Position numbers and translations under genes: made by a program. The notes under the pieces were generated by a model. That model did not search any database, had not been told where the DNA came from, and saw only the letters and a program-made list of their open reading frames with translations. DNA of 64,000 bases from Ostrinia nubilalis (taxonomy: Eukaryota > Arthropoda > Insecta > Lepidoptera > Crambidae): contig NC_087100.1 of NCBI RefSeq assembly GCF_963855985.1, positions 3,259,001 to 3,323,000 of the forward strand. Reading direction: 5' to 3'. Of this stretch, positions 32,656 to 45,308 are shown piece after piece (position 1 is the stretch's first letter; the number at the start of each line of letters is the position of its first letter).

Positions 32656-33385
32656 AAAGAAGAACGGTCATCTGTGACCCAGACCCGACAGAAACGAGAC
32701 ATACCTCAGTTTTTTTGTCATGTCTTAATTAGTTAAATTATATATTTTTTATATTCGATATCTATGTATAACACCAAATTATTGCCCTTTGTTTTTGTTC
32801 AGGCGTCATACAAAAACTAATACTTACAAAATGCCTATTTATCACCAAAATTGGTAAATGTATGTACCTGAATAGCTGCTATGGAATGTATCTAGGTGAC
32901 TTGGGAGATACAGCCGGATTATACAGGGTGGAAATCGAAAAATTCAATGTTACCAGCTTCCATAATCTGTAACCTATTATTGGTGCCGTTTGAAAAAGCT
33001 CATGAAGCACTTTCAGAATCAGTAACTAGTTTTTCGATATCTTGTATAGTTTAGAAATAATCGAGTGAGATCACTTATCGTTCCATATGTATAACCACCC
33101 TGTATAATCCGGCTGCATCTCCAGGTCACCTAGATACATTCCATAGCAGCTGTAATAGACATTTAGGTACATACATTTACCAATTTTGGTGATAAATAGG
33201 CATTTTGTATTAGTTTTTGTATGACGCCTGAACAAAAACAAAGGGTAATATTTTGGTGTTATACATAGATTTCGAATATAAAAAATATATAATTTAACTA
33301 ATTAAGACTAGACAAAAAAACTGAGGTATGTCTCGTTTCTGTCGGGTCTGGGTTTTTTTTGTATGGGGCGTGACCGTTCTTCTTT
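32656..33385. mobile_element. Foldback element, ~730 bp, arms ~280 bp
   Basis: Left arm 32656-32931 (AAAGAAGAACGGTCA to ATTATACAGGGTGG) and right arm 33095-33385 are reverse complements with scattered differences. The centre of about 160 bases is bounded by CAGGGTGG / CCACCCTG, which could itself be a small mariner-type element inserted mid-palindrome. Confidence 0.75.
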
Positions 33386-33399
33386 CTTTAATTGCGTAA

Positions 33400-33895
33400 A
33401 TCCAGGTACATAAGTGGTCTTACATAGATTTAGTAGGTTTCATTGAAACTTGCACGAGCAAATTTAGTACGAACGAACTAAACTAAGCGAATGGAAGCGT
33501 GCAAATATAAAAAGAGTAGTGGACTTCATAAAATCAACATAATAACAAGTTAGATAATGTCTATTTTGCATTTAAATATTGAATAATAATATTATTTACC
33601 TTCGTGCAACCCTTTTGCCAAAAGATCACACCCTATTTGCCCTCGGGAATAACACCAAAGGCGTAGTTATTGAAAAAGTTTCTGTTTGAAAGAGTAAAGT
33701 CTATACATAATACATTCATTTATGTTAGTTTGTTTCAACAATCCTCACTGGGGCGGAAATGGTTCACCCTATATTTGGAGTGCTTTAGTTGCAGGAAGAA
33801 TCTTCAAAATTTTTTTAAAAATCACTTTTACTTAAAATAATCTCAAACATTTCAACTACACAGACTTTTCTATCTATAATTTAAGAAGCAATAAC
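33400..33895. other. Gene-free stretch
   Basis: AT-rich, nothing recognised. Confidence 0.35.
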
Positions 33896-33900
33896 CATAA

Positions 33901-34486
33901 TTGAGGCGTCTAGTTTCAAATCCTGCTAAAACGATTTTGATAAGATTTCGAGAAATTGAAAAAAACCGCTTATCCATATAGCTTTGGCCTTAGGCAAAAA
34001 AAAAATATGATACGAATTATTATTGTCATCTGGCAATACTAACAGTAATTGCTATTTATCTTTAAATTAAATATAATTTGAATTATAATGAAAACTATTT
34101 TCATTTTGGCGTATTTTGTTACGAACATTCGGTTTTAATGGGATTTGAAACGGACATGTTGTATTTTAGCGGGATTTGATAAGAGCAAATTATGAAGCAA
34201 CCACGTTATAAAAAAATCTCCATACTGATTTCGCAGTCACGTGACCAAAATACCGTGCTACCATTGGTCAATCAACTTTTAGAGGGTTTTGAAAGAAACG
34301 GACGGCGTTTTAGCGGAGTTTGTAACACAAACCTAATTTTAAGTGCTAGTTTAGTAGTCTTTTAGTGTATTTTGATCGAAAATGATTGAACAGTATGATG
34401 AGAAAATTGCAGTAGCATCATTTAGAGATATAAACAGAAATTAGTTGCAGGAGCGTTTTAGCGGGTTTTGAAACTAGACGACTCAA
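33901..34486. mobile_element. Inverted-repeat element, 586 bp
   Basis: TTGAGGCGTCTAGTTTCAAA and TTTGAAACTAGACGACTCAA are inverted ends. GTTTTAGCGGG/ATTTTAGCGGG words recur inside in both halves. No frame. Confidence 0.7.
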
Positions 34487-34489
34487 TTT

Positions 34490-36160
34490 TCTTTCCCAAT
34501 ACCCAATAAAAAGCCGATTTATTTTAAATTTATTTAACAGCATCCTGCGGCTACTTCCTTGAAGAAAATCTCCTTAGATTGCAATATTATTTTCCTCGGT
34601 ATAGTAATTTGCAAGAAATTGGGAACCCCGATTGTGAAAAAAGGCCGCGTAGGCTGAAAAAAAAAACTATTTCATACGCGATTTATCGAAGTACCCGCAA
34701 AACGGTTGGAAACAAATTTTGTCTCAAAAAGGGACCAAAGGGTTTGTAATGAAAAAATGACTTTAGATTATGTTGGGAGCTTTATTTTTTTCGTATTATC
34801 AAAGGGATGTTTTTATAGAAAATTACATTTTGAAACTGCTTTTGAAATAAAGTCGTTTGCGCTTGTTTTCGTTTGGGTTTTTAGAACTGTGATTTGCCTA
34901 CTTTCATTGATAGTAGAATACATCTATCAAATGCCTTTTACATACAACTACAGACGAATTTGGATAAATCCTATAATGTTAGTAAGAATTGAGTTATTTC
35001 GTAGTTCTCAGCAGTATTATGGTCATGGTCACAAATATTTTTTTGGCTGGTTTAGCCAAGCTAGAGTTAAACTTTCTCAATTTATAATTTAAACTCACGG
35101 TGTACCTATGCTTTGAACGCAGCGAACATAATTATGAAGTACGCACACGTACGTACACGCATTATAGATCGAATATAGGTAAGTATTATAGCTATGAGTT
35201 ATTTAGTAATAAGTTTATTTAGTGTATCTATAAATAGTTTATATTACAAACTACTTCAAAGCTCTACCATCTGGAAATAAACATCAAAAAGCAAGCAGTG
35301 TCGAGGCTGAGATAGTTAAACCTCAGAGTAATTAAAACAAGTCTTAATTCTGAATTAATTTCAGGTACTAAGAATAAGATAAAACGATAGAATTAGCTAC
35401 TTACTAAATTCTTTGAATCGAAAATCTTTCGTAATTCTCAACTATGATAGAATATTTTACACCATTTCGTTGATTTAGAAGTCCTTCGAAGTAGACTTAA
35501 GTTATTTGATAAATCCTGACACAGATTTATTTATGTATTTTTTAAGTAGATATTGCATTTTAGAGTCTTATTTACCCTTGTAGTACTTTAACTCATCCTA
35601 AGTTTATCCCATTTATTTAATGATCATGATGAATATCTTCTTTCCTTCATCTCTTAACGACTGTTTGGTTTTGTGGTCTACATACCGGTCAAATGCTAGT
35701 TCGTTGAGTGCGAGTATTTAAAACCATATAATATCCTGGTCATTTTATTGGGTATATTACTGCTGTCAGTAACATTACATCTGCATCTATATTTATGTTA
35801 TTACCGTACTCTTCATTAAAAAAAAATAGTTCAAATAATAAGTTTGGAAATTGCTGATTAATATAATTCTGTCTTCTTCTTATTTTCGTGTCGACAACAA
35901 ACCTACACAGTGTCAGCTCAAAACTCCGTCACAAGAATGGCGTCTGAATGAATTCTGTCTTAATAACCAGGATTAACAAGTATAACAAAACAAAATGACA
36001 TCTACGATATAATGCTACGGCGTAGCCGCTACGAATTCACCTCATAAAAGCTACGGTCTGCTACGAGTTTGCAACTACATACATTATTTTACGAGCACCT
36101 TTATCTTTATGCTACAGCTAAAGTAGATTCAGCAAGACCACTTTGAACTAATGATGACAT
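34490..36160. other. Gene-free stretch
   Basis: AT-rich. A 128-codon frame (34706-35092, plus) has no motif, no good codon pattern and no relative I recognise. I treat it as chance. Confidence 0.35.
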
Positions 36161-36164
36161 CATC

Positions 36165-36225
36165 ATCATCATTTCAGCCACAGGACGTCCACTGCTGAAC
36201 ATGGTTTATGTCCCCCAATGATTTT
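36165..36225 (-). mobile_element. RTE 3'-end fragment with (ATG)n tail
   Basis: CATCATCATCATTTCAGCCA, GGACGTCCACTGCTGAACAT and CCCCCAATGATTTTCACATC. Decayed after the first ~60 bases. Confidence 0.7.
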
Positions 36226-36850
36226 CACATCGCAACCCGCCTGCCAAGTGTGGCGAGTATTGGCAACTCCCCTAGTCTATGGTAAACTGATGATGACAAC
36301 GATGATGTTATTGATGATGATAGTTCATAGATACATCATGCCAAAGTATGATAAAATTTATGATATTGACAACCTGATTGGTTTTGGTTATTGTAAGGGA
36401 AAAGCTTTTTTCACGAGTATCTACTCACTCATTGAGAGCGAGCACAATTCCACTGTGGCTTAACTCCGCAGTGTTATCATTATAATTACCTACCATGACT
36501 ATAGTTTACAATTTTAATTGACGAAAGTAATTAAAACTTCGAGTGAATATGAAGGCAAAATCTACTAATTAGTGCTTACTATGAATGGCTGTGTTTATGA
36601 AAAGGCTGACAGATGCTTATTATTAAAATCATGATTTAACGGGCTCATTATTTATATAAATTTGTATTTGTTTTAATTAGAGAGGAATCCTTCATTTGCA
36701 CTGAACTATGAAACATAAGTAATAACTTAAAATTGTTTCAAACATAATTTCTATAAATATCTAAATTCTATCTTGAAAATAATAGCAAATGACAGCCAGC
36801 TACACATGTTTAGTTCAGAATAAATACATGGTTAATTCCTTTTTCCTGTT

Positions 36851-36982
36851 ATGCGAATTTCGGCACGCGTGCGTGTTATACGCAGGGTACACGCACGCGG
36901 ATAGGAAAAATATATTATGTACAAAATAATCTATGCGGGCATTCCGCATGCGGACCATCCGCACGCGTGCTGAAATCCGCAT
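36851..36982. mobile_element. MITE, 132 bp
   Basis: ATGCGAATTTCGGCACGCGT and CACGCGTGCTGAAATCCGCA (+T) are inverted ends. The interior includes a secondary ACACGCACGCGG. Confidence 0.7.
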
Positions 36983-36989
36983 CACTGGA

Positions 36990-38700
36990 AAAAAGCACTT
37001 GCATTGCTTAGTTTTATGTGGTCGTCTATACTTACTAATTCATTGTAGGTATATTTAATACTTCAACTAACAAAACCTTTAACATGAACCTTTTATGCTT
37101 ACCTATAGTTATAATAACGTTCATCACTATGGGTGCTTCTAATGGATTTATAATAAAAAACCAATAACCATAATGGATCCTTGATAATTACTTAACTTCA
37201 AAGTCAAATTCAGCCCCAAATTTTAACCAAACTTGACTTTATTAAACCGGCATAGTTTGTAATTTCCTGGAATAGGCTCGGTTTAAACTTATCGGCTTGG
37301 ATTAATCTTTCAATTTTATTTTATGGATAATATGTAGTTAAGAACGATGATGTTTTGAAAATTATCCTAAATCTTTTAATTTATAATGATTTTTAATTCA
37401 ATTTATTTGAATCATCCGAAACAGTTAAAAGTCATTATAATCATTAAAGTCTGCCGACTTCAAAATAATTACTATCGTGTCATGTAATCATTAGAACCCG
37501 CCAAAACCATCCTTTGTAACAGAAACCTGGAATATTCCAAACCCATTAAACGTATAAAAGGTGGAGTCCTCACAAAGAGCAACCTTTAACCAGCGTCCCA
37601 AAAGGCACATCCATTCTTAACCCTTTACAACTCGGGGCGGTCCTTCAAACCATGTTTGATCAGTCCCTTATAGGAATTTATCCTAGTACACAAATTCCAA
37701 TTAATTGAAGGATTCGACTTAATGATTTCCTGAATTCTGAGATCGTAATTCAATGGAAAATACGGTTTTTGTTAAAAATAGAGGACAAAAATTCTATGGC
37801 CTAAAATTACAAAGAGAGGTAATACTAGTATCTGCCCACGGCCTCACCAGCGTGGGTTTCGGTCTGCCACTGGAAGCCTTTAATTTCCTACATACAATTT
37901 TATTTGAGAAAAGATCACTCCTTCCATTGCGGTAAATTGACAATTAATTTTGAAAGAAAGGAAAGAAAGAAAGAAAGAGGGAAGAAAATTATTTATTTCT
38001 TTCTTACATTAAATTTTATATCAATTAATACTGGGAAAAGATGGCTACCATTAGTACATTTACAATAAGATACGTCTACGTTTACGTCACGTAGAAATAA
38101 GGCAAAATTTTAATTTATCAAAACATCGGTGTTGTAAAAAGTTTGTTTGGATCATAAATCCGTGTCTGCTAGATTTATGACTACGTTGCTGTTTACATTT
38201 ACATTAATGTGAGGGAAATCTAATTTTGAATGATAAACGTCCTTTAAAATAAATATTTAAGTTAGCTAGAGGTTTAGTCTTGCCTGTAAATCTATGAGAA
38301 TATCTTAACATCCTCTTTCACCATCATCATCGGATCATTTAGTGTTCACAGGAAAGAGTGGGGATGATTCTACTGTACTCTTTCATATTCTACTCATCTA
38401 AATGCAAGTGTAACGTAATAGCTTATGTTTTTATTCCATTAGTTCTATTATTATTACGGTTTAAGACATTTATTACTCAAAACAGCTGAATGCCTCGAAA
38501 CACTAGAAACATAATAAACAAACATTGTAACGGACGATCTATGTAAGTTGTTGATCAAAATAATGTGCTTGTGTTGTTTTGAAAGAACACACTTCCGTTA
38601 AAATCCGTTAAAAGACTGAAAAGTCTTATAAAAAATTAAACGCTCCATTGCGCACCTTTTGCATATGCCTCGACCTCCATATTATGCTTGTCTTCATCAA
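36990..38700. other. Gene-free stretch
   Basis: AT-rich with a (GAAA)n tract at 37955-37980. Around 37822-37860 a fragment like a reversed Helitron 3' end (ACTAGTATCTGCCCACGGCC) occurs. No gene seen. Confidence 0.4.
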
Positions 38701-38710
38701 GGTTTCATAA

Positions 38711-39039
38711 AATATTTCATTTCGATCGTTCGTTTCAGCCGAAAGACGTCCACTGCTGGACAAAGGCCTCCCCCAAGGTTTTCCACTAAGACCGGTCCTG
38801 CGCTGCCCGCATCCAGGTTCTTCCCGTGACCTTCACCAGATCGTCGGTCCACCTAACAGGAGGCCTGCCCACACTACGTCTTCCGGCCCGTGGTTGCCAC
38901 TCGAGAACTTTTATGCCCCAACGGCCATCGTCTCTACGAGCTATGTGCCCTGCCCAGTGCTCACTGCCACTTGATTTTAGCAATTCTGCGAGCTATGTCG
39001 GTCACTTTGGTTCTCCTGCGCGTTTGGTAATATTTCATT
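38711..39039 (-). mobile_element. RTE fragment with 11-bp target duplication
   Basis: Element 38722-39028 is bracketed by AATATTTCATT at 38711-38721 and 39029-39039. The minus strand encodes the end of the RTE protein (WAGHIARRDDGRWGIKVLEW, GRPPVRWTDDLVKV) and finishes in a CGAACGATCGA-type tail. Short internal duplication/indel near 38955. Confidence 0.85.
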
Positions 39040-39337
39040 CAGCGTGTGCAAAATACATCTACGACTTGTTTACTCAGGAAAACAACGACCTCGACCTTCG
39101 CGACGATAAGAATAATATATTTATTTTACCGGAACCGGTAAATATTTATTAGAAAATAATCCGTGCTAAAGCAACACCGAATATGGCGATACCAAATGAT
39201 GTTTAGTGTTTACATTACGTTGGCGGAATGAGAAGTGATCAAGTGATCATGCATAATAATATTGTTGACTTTGCTGAAGTTTGAGATGATTCTTGCTCAA
39301 GTTATTTATTATGTATTATAACATTATAATAATATGT

Positions 39338-39553
39338 ACTAGCTGTGCCCGCGACTGCGCGAAAATAGTTTGAATAACATTTCCCGTTTTTGCAACATTT
39401 TTCGTTAATGCTTCGCCTATATTGGTGGGTGGTATTATGCTATAGCTTAAATAGTCTTCCTCGATAAATGGGCTATCTAACCACAAACATATTTTTTAAA
39501 TCGGAGCTGTAGTTGAAACAAACAAACTTCAGCTTTATAATATTAGAAAGTAT
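39338..39553 (-). mobile_element. Helitron-like element, diverged
   Basis: ACTAGCTGTGCCCGCGACTG at the left and TTTATAATATTAG at the right match the termini of this group, with a different interior. Confidence 0.6.
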
Positions 39554-39559
39554 ACATTA

Positions 39560-40290
39560 AATGTACGTGATAAAAGCCGATATTTAATAGCGTGGCTTGA
39601 GTGTTTACTTTTCTTTAGGAAGAAACTTAAAATGGGTTTTGTTTCAAGTAATTAATTGAGTTGTCTGTAGAAACTAGTTTCGTCGGAAACTCGTCTGTCT
39701 GGGTTTGGTTGCGGTTACGGATCCAGAATAGCAGCTTTGTTCTAAATTGTTTGAAATTTGATTTATTTTTAGAAGCCTTTTAAAGACTTCCAGATAATAC
39801 CTTACACATGGCATACTTTTTAATCTGTTTAACTCACCAAAGATTAATTAATAAATTGGAAAATCTGTTTCTGTGAAATATATCGTATTTGGCGAGACTT
39901 GTATGATAATAGTCTTATTTAGAACTTTCCAAAATGCTGAAATCTTCGTACGAGTATTTCTTTGTACCTACTTATAAACATGTAACTAATTGACGTATCA
40001 CCTTTGGTCTTTGTTTTCAATCATACAACCCTTCTTGTCGTTAACCAGATCTTGTACAGCGTCTGATCTATTACAATGTAACGTATTTCCCCCAATGGAT
40101 TTCAGACTTTGAATCTTATGTAAGAGACACACACATTTCATATTAATAAACAAGAAAGGTAGGTAAATTGATATTATGCTAGTGAGTGACCTTTGTTTGA
40201 CGTCACATTCTGAGCAGGAAAACAAAAGACGAATGAACTAATGTTGCTATAAATATGACAGTATTTACCCATTGTTCTTACGATATTACA
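39560..40290. other. Gene-free stretch
   Basis: AT-rich, nothing recognised. Confidence 0.35.
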
Positions 40291-40294
40291 TGAA

Positions 40295-40421
40295 CGCCCG
40301 TATTCGCAAACATTACTATGAGGTCTCACAGTGCGCGTGGACGCACAAGGTGACATACGAACCAATCACAGAGCTCTATTCAACACTGTGCAAAAGCAAG
40401 CATTGTATGTGAATACGGGCG
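40295..40421. mobile_element. CGCCCGTATT MITE, intact copy
   Basis: CGCCCGTATTCGCAAACATT and ATGTGAATACGGGCG are inverted. AACCAATCACAG inside matches the decayed copy at 9214-9344. Confidence 0.7.
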
Positions 40422-40546
40422 AAAGATAATCACTGTAGCATCTTATTTAGATGAAAAGTGTATAGCCTGATCTGCTGTCGACTTTGTGATGTATCTTTTC
40501 GATCGTCTTTGTTACTTCTTTAAGTTATGAAACTGAAAAACTAGAT

Positions 40547-40642
40547 TTACAGTCATCAGACTGCTTATTTTGGTTGCAAAGTAGCACTTGTTCCAATCAC
40601 GTAAGATCCAACAGTGTTAGCTTGATATGTTTTTGTCTGTAC
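40547..40642. mobile_element. GTACAG...CTGTAC MITE family, copy 6
   Basis: TTTACAGTCATCAGACTGC, TTGGTTGCAAAGTAGC and GATATGTTTTTGTCTGTACC. Confidence 0.55.
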
Positions 40643-41394
40643 CAAGTTATCGAATCGATATCATAACGATTGTTACATTATTTAGAGGCTCAGATCTATT
40701 TATCTGGTAATCTCTACACGTGTCCGCCCACGCACGCTTTAGCTCCGCGGATTTTGTTCATATATTTACCTACTACAAGTATTGTGCGAACTTTAAATGC
40801 TTCGGTATCAATAGTTTTCGCTGAATTTCAGGATTACATACAATATTCTTCAACCAGTTTATTTAAAAAAAGATACGTATATTAAAATTGGACACAAAAA
40901 AGCAAAGTCAATACAAAGAAAAATTTTAATCGTTCCTGTGAGCTACACAATTTATTTTCCGGATCCTTTTCATTCAAAATGCTGTGATAAGTCATTCTAA
41001 GCGAGCTTTTGGTCAGCTTAATTCGAATTAATGATCATGGGTGTCCTTTTCACACAAAGATGTATAGCAAAAAAAGTTGCGTGTGAATGTCTAAATTACG
41101 ATCAATTTCGTAAGTAAAAGAACCATAACGCTAGTTTTGATATCATTTTGGATAATACAGCAATTTTCCTCACTTATATTTTGATAATGGATTATTAATC
41201 ACCTTTGACATACCAATCGAAGCTATCGTTAGAGCTGATGGTATATTAATGTGTTAAGTGCATAGTTTTTTAGTTTCTTCGATAACTTTTATGTGCTACC
41301 AGTTTATCACGAAATGAACACTGAATGCATTATTTTATCTACTGTAAAAGATAGTGTCTACGATTGCAATAACATACTCAAATTCAAATAATTT

Positions 41395-41690
41395 ATTTAG
41401 TACATACTTAGGCCCTTTCTAGCTTGTCCTACCACCACTCGGGATAACATATGGGCTGATGCTGAGAAGAAAATATGGCGGAAGAAACTCAGTCACCTTT
41501 GTCAGCCTCTTTTTCAATAAAATACAGTAATTAGAAATTGCTTGCATGACACGCAATAAGCGCGAGCTAGGCAGGTAAAATCCACGCACTCTTGTTATTT
41601 AAATAGTCGTTTACTTTATAGCATTTTTTTAAATAAGGATTTTCATAACCTGTATTTTGAATTTATAAATGAATAAATAAGATTGATTGA
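41395..41690 (-). mobile_element. Jockey/CR1-group non-LTR 3' fragment
   Basis: Reversed, it aligns with the end of the 55509-57518 element: GAAACTCAGTCACC and TTGTCAGCCTCTTTTTCA, GCGAGCTAGGCAG, then AATAGTCGTTTACTTTATAG. Includes the last ~40 codons and the 3'-UTR, ending in an AATTTGAATTTG-type tail. Confidence 0.7.
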
Positions 41691-42182
41691 TTGATTATGA
41701 AGTTCATTCAACAACATCATCATTATCTTAGTACCTACTACATCCAAAAAGCACCATCTTTGAGCTCCCGCTTATTTATTTATTTAAAATCTTTATTGCA
41801 CACATAAAAAAACAGTGGTACAACAGGCGAGCTTAATGCCATGTGGCATTCTCTTCCAGCTAACCAGAAAATTAGACAAAACAGCTTAGCCCATTTTCAA
41901 TATTTACCCTGAAAATGACAGCTGTCATCTACAAATGGACGTCCCCAACTTTTCCAGTTTCTGGCCATTGAAATCGTTCAGCCTTAACTTCATCAAACAC
42001 AATGGCGATGGTCAATAATAACATTAACAGTACAAACATGAAATACGCCATTTGCGGGGCTTTACGTTATAATGGCCATCAGCGAGTTTATCTTATCAAA
42101 GGCGATTTCTCTGGTCATTTTATAATGTGTGATGTGATGACATGTTTAAATAATCAATTTCTAAAACATTATGATTTCTTAT

Positions 42183-42306
42183 GAGTTGCATCATCCTACT
42201 TTAACTTTGAGAAACGTCAAAAATCTGTCAAACTCAACACCGCACCAACAAATAACACCGGTTATCGTTATAGTTACGGTCATAGTTAGGTGGTGCTACT
42301 CAGCCT
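42183..42306. mobile_element. GGCTGGGTTGCACC MITE family, copy 3
   Basis: GAGTTGCATCATCC at the left, AACACCGGTTATCGTTATAG inside and TTAGGTGGTGC...CAGCC at the right. Confidence 0.6.
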
Positions 42307-42309
42307 AAA

Positions 42310-43470
42310 GACATGATAGGTATGCGTAATAAATTATATCGAAACTTTTATTACATGAATTGATCTATTCCTTTGTAACAATTATTTAAAACAATTACAA
42401 AGTATGGTATTCATAAATGCTTTTAAAATTGTATTGTTATAGGTGTATTAAAAAACAACAGCTGTAACAAAACTATATTTTTTTATCTTTTATGTCATAG
42501 CGAAATCGATATTGTAAAAATTGTGACAAAGCATTCATAACTGAAATTATTTTATAGCTTAAGTTTTTGTTAAATAGTCAAAATTCATTGAAATCACTCT
42601 GCAGCTTTTGGTGCCACTTCAAAACAATGGATTAATTACACTCAATTATATGAATTAATACTGTTATCAAACACAGCCAGATAATTGCTCTTCATCAGTC
42701 AGTAGTTAATTTGAGAAATTCGCCAGATTCAACCAACCTGGAGTTTACTCTGTTACTGTAGTTGAGTTATTTCTTGGATTAATTATGTTATTTTAAAGTA
42801 AAGACGTCTTGCGGCCGATGATAGTTCATTTAGAATATAATTTAGGTAATTCCTCTGGGGAATAATTTAAATAAAATAATTGTATTTATTGTAGAATCAA
42901 CTGCGCATTATCATATTTTTAATTTAGTAAAATCACACAAAATCAACCAAAGTAATAGGTGCGATGCGATGACTAGTAGTCATAGTAAACCCTAAACCGT
43001 CCGGTTCGTAACGGTCCGTAAACCGTCTCAAAACCAGAAGTAGGAGTAACTCCTATATTTTAAGGAGTGGCTACTCAGTACTGTTTAGGGGACTGTTGTT
43101 TATCTCAATTTATCTCCATTCTCTTTAAAAACATTTCTATGCAGACGCTTTTGGCTCGATTGACCAATTTGCATCCCAAACTGTTATCACCTGTATTTAT
43201 TCAAATGAACTGTGTAAAAATTCAAATTGTCGTGCTATTTTCACTCGACGACGTCAGATTACTGTGCTGACAGTGTTTAATTGTTCTTGTATAATTGTTA
43301 TGTGAACGCTGAAAGTCTATTAAGCGTTGTGAAGTAGGTAATTGACTTTTAACTTGGCTTTGATGTGTATGTCGACTGTGAAAATGGTTACTGGCACAGA
43401 TTATTATTAGACACAGTAATTTACAGGTATTCATATTGATAGATAGATGTGTACAAAAAACATCAGTCCA
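42310..43470. other. Gene-free stretch
   Basis: AT-rich. A small patch at 42975-43060 repeats CCGT words (AAACCGTCC, ACGGTCCG, AAACCGTC). No gene. Confidence 0.35.
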
Positions 43471-43474
43471 GCCG

Positions 43475-44276
43475 GGCTAGGATGCGCGCTGTGATAAAAT
43501 CTTATCGATGATTTTAGACGACAAATGTGCTCATGACTTACTTGACTTATGGTCCTATGTCCCCTAGATGGGGCAGAGGGCGTCCACAACAGTCCTCCAT
43601 CGCGTTCGGTCTTGAGCTATGTGTTTGATCTCGCTCCAAGTCTTGCCGATCTTCTTCGCCTCGTCTGCCACAGTGCGCCGCCAAGTTTGCTTGGGGCGAC
43701 CACGTTTGCGTTTTCCATGGGGGTTCCAATCCAGAGCCTGCTTGGGGATGTGATCGGGATCCCTTCGGAGAGTGTGGCCAATCCAGTTCCACTTGCGGCG
43801 CTTGATCTGCTGGTCGATCGGAATTTCGTGGCAGCGTTCCAATAGCTCGACGTTGGAGATTTTCTCAGGCCAGTATATGCCGAGAATTCGGCGAAGGCAG
43901 CGGTTGACGAAGACCTGCAGCTGGTGCGAGATGACCTTGGTGACCTTCCACGTTTCACACCCATAGAGCAGCACGGATTTAACGTTGGATCCGAAAATTT
44001 TGATCTTGACCCTTCGGGTCAGTTTCCGTGACTGCCATACGGGGCGAAGTTGTGCGAAGGTGGCTCTAGCCTTGGCAATGCGCGAAGTGATGTCCTCTTC
44101 GGTACCTCCAGTCTCTGACACGACGCTCCCGAGGTAGGTAAAATTGTGGACACGTTCCACTTCCTCTGCACCAATCCGTAATGGTGTGCAATTCCTAACT
44201 CCAGATCGCATCTCATACATCGCGTAAAATCGATAAAATAGCGTAATAAACGCTTATTGCGGCGCGCATCCTAGGC
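43475..44276. mobile_element. MITE split by an RTE insertion
   Basis: CTAGGATGCGCGC begins at about 43478, and its complement GCGCGCATCCTAG ends near 44273. Flanking AATCTTATCGATGATTTTAG and GTAAAATCGATAAAATAG continue the arms. Between the halves lies the RTE tail. A solo copy is at 58745-58850. Confidence 0.6.
43545..44225 (-). pseudogene. RTE-type reverse transcriptase, C-terminal 218 codons
   Basis: An open frame from 44220 to 43564 on the minus strand gives the region after the RT catalytic core: NFTYLGSVVSETGGTEEDI, KSVLLYGCETWKVT, RCLRRILGIYWPEKISN, RKWNWIGHTLRRDPDHI and PKQTWRRTVADEAKKIGKTW. The RT catalytic and endonuclease parts are missing (5' truncation). The uninterrupted frame suggests a recent insertion. 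The 3' tail repeats AAGTCAAGTAAGTCA. A short relative is at 27545-27715. It differs in sequence from the 12660-type RTE. Confidence 0.85.
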
Positions 44277-44279
44277 AAT

Positions 44280-45190
44280 TGTTTATCGTGGTTTGTACTT
44301 TTGTTAGACTTTGGCGGCCCGTAACTAGCTATTCAATCATTATCTGGATCAGAAATTTACTTTATTTGAATAAAAACATATTCGATATTAATATCAAATA
44401 AAAAAAACTGTTGAAATCATGCGAGAAAAAAAATTTTAGCAGTTTTTAGGTCAAATTTCGGAAAAATCTGAAAAAAGTATAAAAACTGACATATCTCCTA
44501 AACTATAAAACTTTAGCCATAGAAAGTAAGGTTCAATAATTAGCAAATGACCTCCTCTATACGCGTATTAGCTATGGCGGGTTAAGTTCCAGTCACCCTG
44601 TATAATAGATAAATAAATTCATTTCTGTATAAAACTTAGCCTAGGTTTCAATTAAATTTAGTGCCCGAACATAATTTAATATTACCTAAACTAAGCAAAA
44701 TATTCTGGCTTTTGACTGTATCTTGGGTATATTTAAAAGTGCGTATTATACAATATCAAAATAATAGTGTCAAACTAAAATCAAAAACATTTACTGATAA
44801 TACTAAAACTAAACTACTAGGTAAGCAATACTTTTACATTGACCTACATTAGGTATACATAATTATTACAAGTTACAGTTGAAAATTGAAAATGATTGCT
44901 AGCAGTTGCAAATTCTTGCTTTGTTAACCACTTCGTTGCTTCATATAACTTTAGCTACCTGACAGAAATGCGTCGACATGCTTCAATAAGTTTCAAGTAG
45001 TGACTGAAAAACATTTATGTCTTATGAAAGATTAAACCTTTTACATTATGACTTGAGCAACGATTAGATACAAAATGATGATTCGTAATACCATCTAAAT
45101 TCGCATCTGTACGGGTTGGTTAACATTACAGAGGCAGAAAGTACTACCACTTAATGGTCCTAAGCCAACAAGGAAACTGTACTAAAACTG
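44280..45190. other. Gene-free stretch
   Basis: AT-rich. CACCCTGTATAATA near 44597 may be the right end of a mariner-type MITE whose left end I could not find. Confidence 0.35.
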
Positions 45191-45197
45191 CTGACAC

Positions 45198-45308
45198 TCG
45201 TACGTAACCTCACTTAAGTACCACATGCTACACATTTCTGTTGCAAAATAGACTCTATTCTAACTACATAAGATACTACAGTTCTTAGTTTGATGTGCTG
45301 TCTGTACG
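45198..45308. mobile_element. GTACAG...CTGTAC MITE family, copy 7
   Basis: ACATTTCTGTTGCAAAATAG, AACTACATAAGATACTACAG and TTGATGTGCTGTCTGTAC. The left end is decayed. Confidence 0.6.

Noticed and set aside
34706..35092. 128-codon open frame, plus strand
   Set aside because: No recognisable motif, AT-rich codons, no promoter, splice or homologous context. Length is compatible with chance in AT-rich DNA.
43549..43964. Plus- and minus-strand alternative frames overlapping the RTE tail
   Set aside because: Shadows of the real RTE reading frame at 43564-44220.
44595..44612. CACCCTGTATAATA as end of a complete mariner-type MITE
   Set aside because: No matching inverted end found within several hundred bases upstream.
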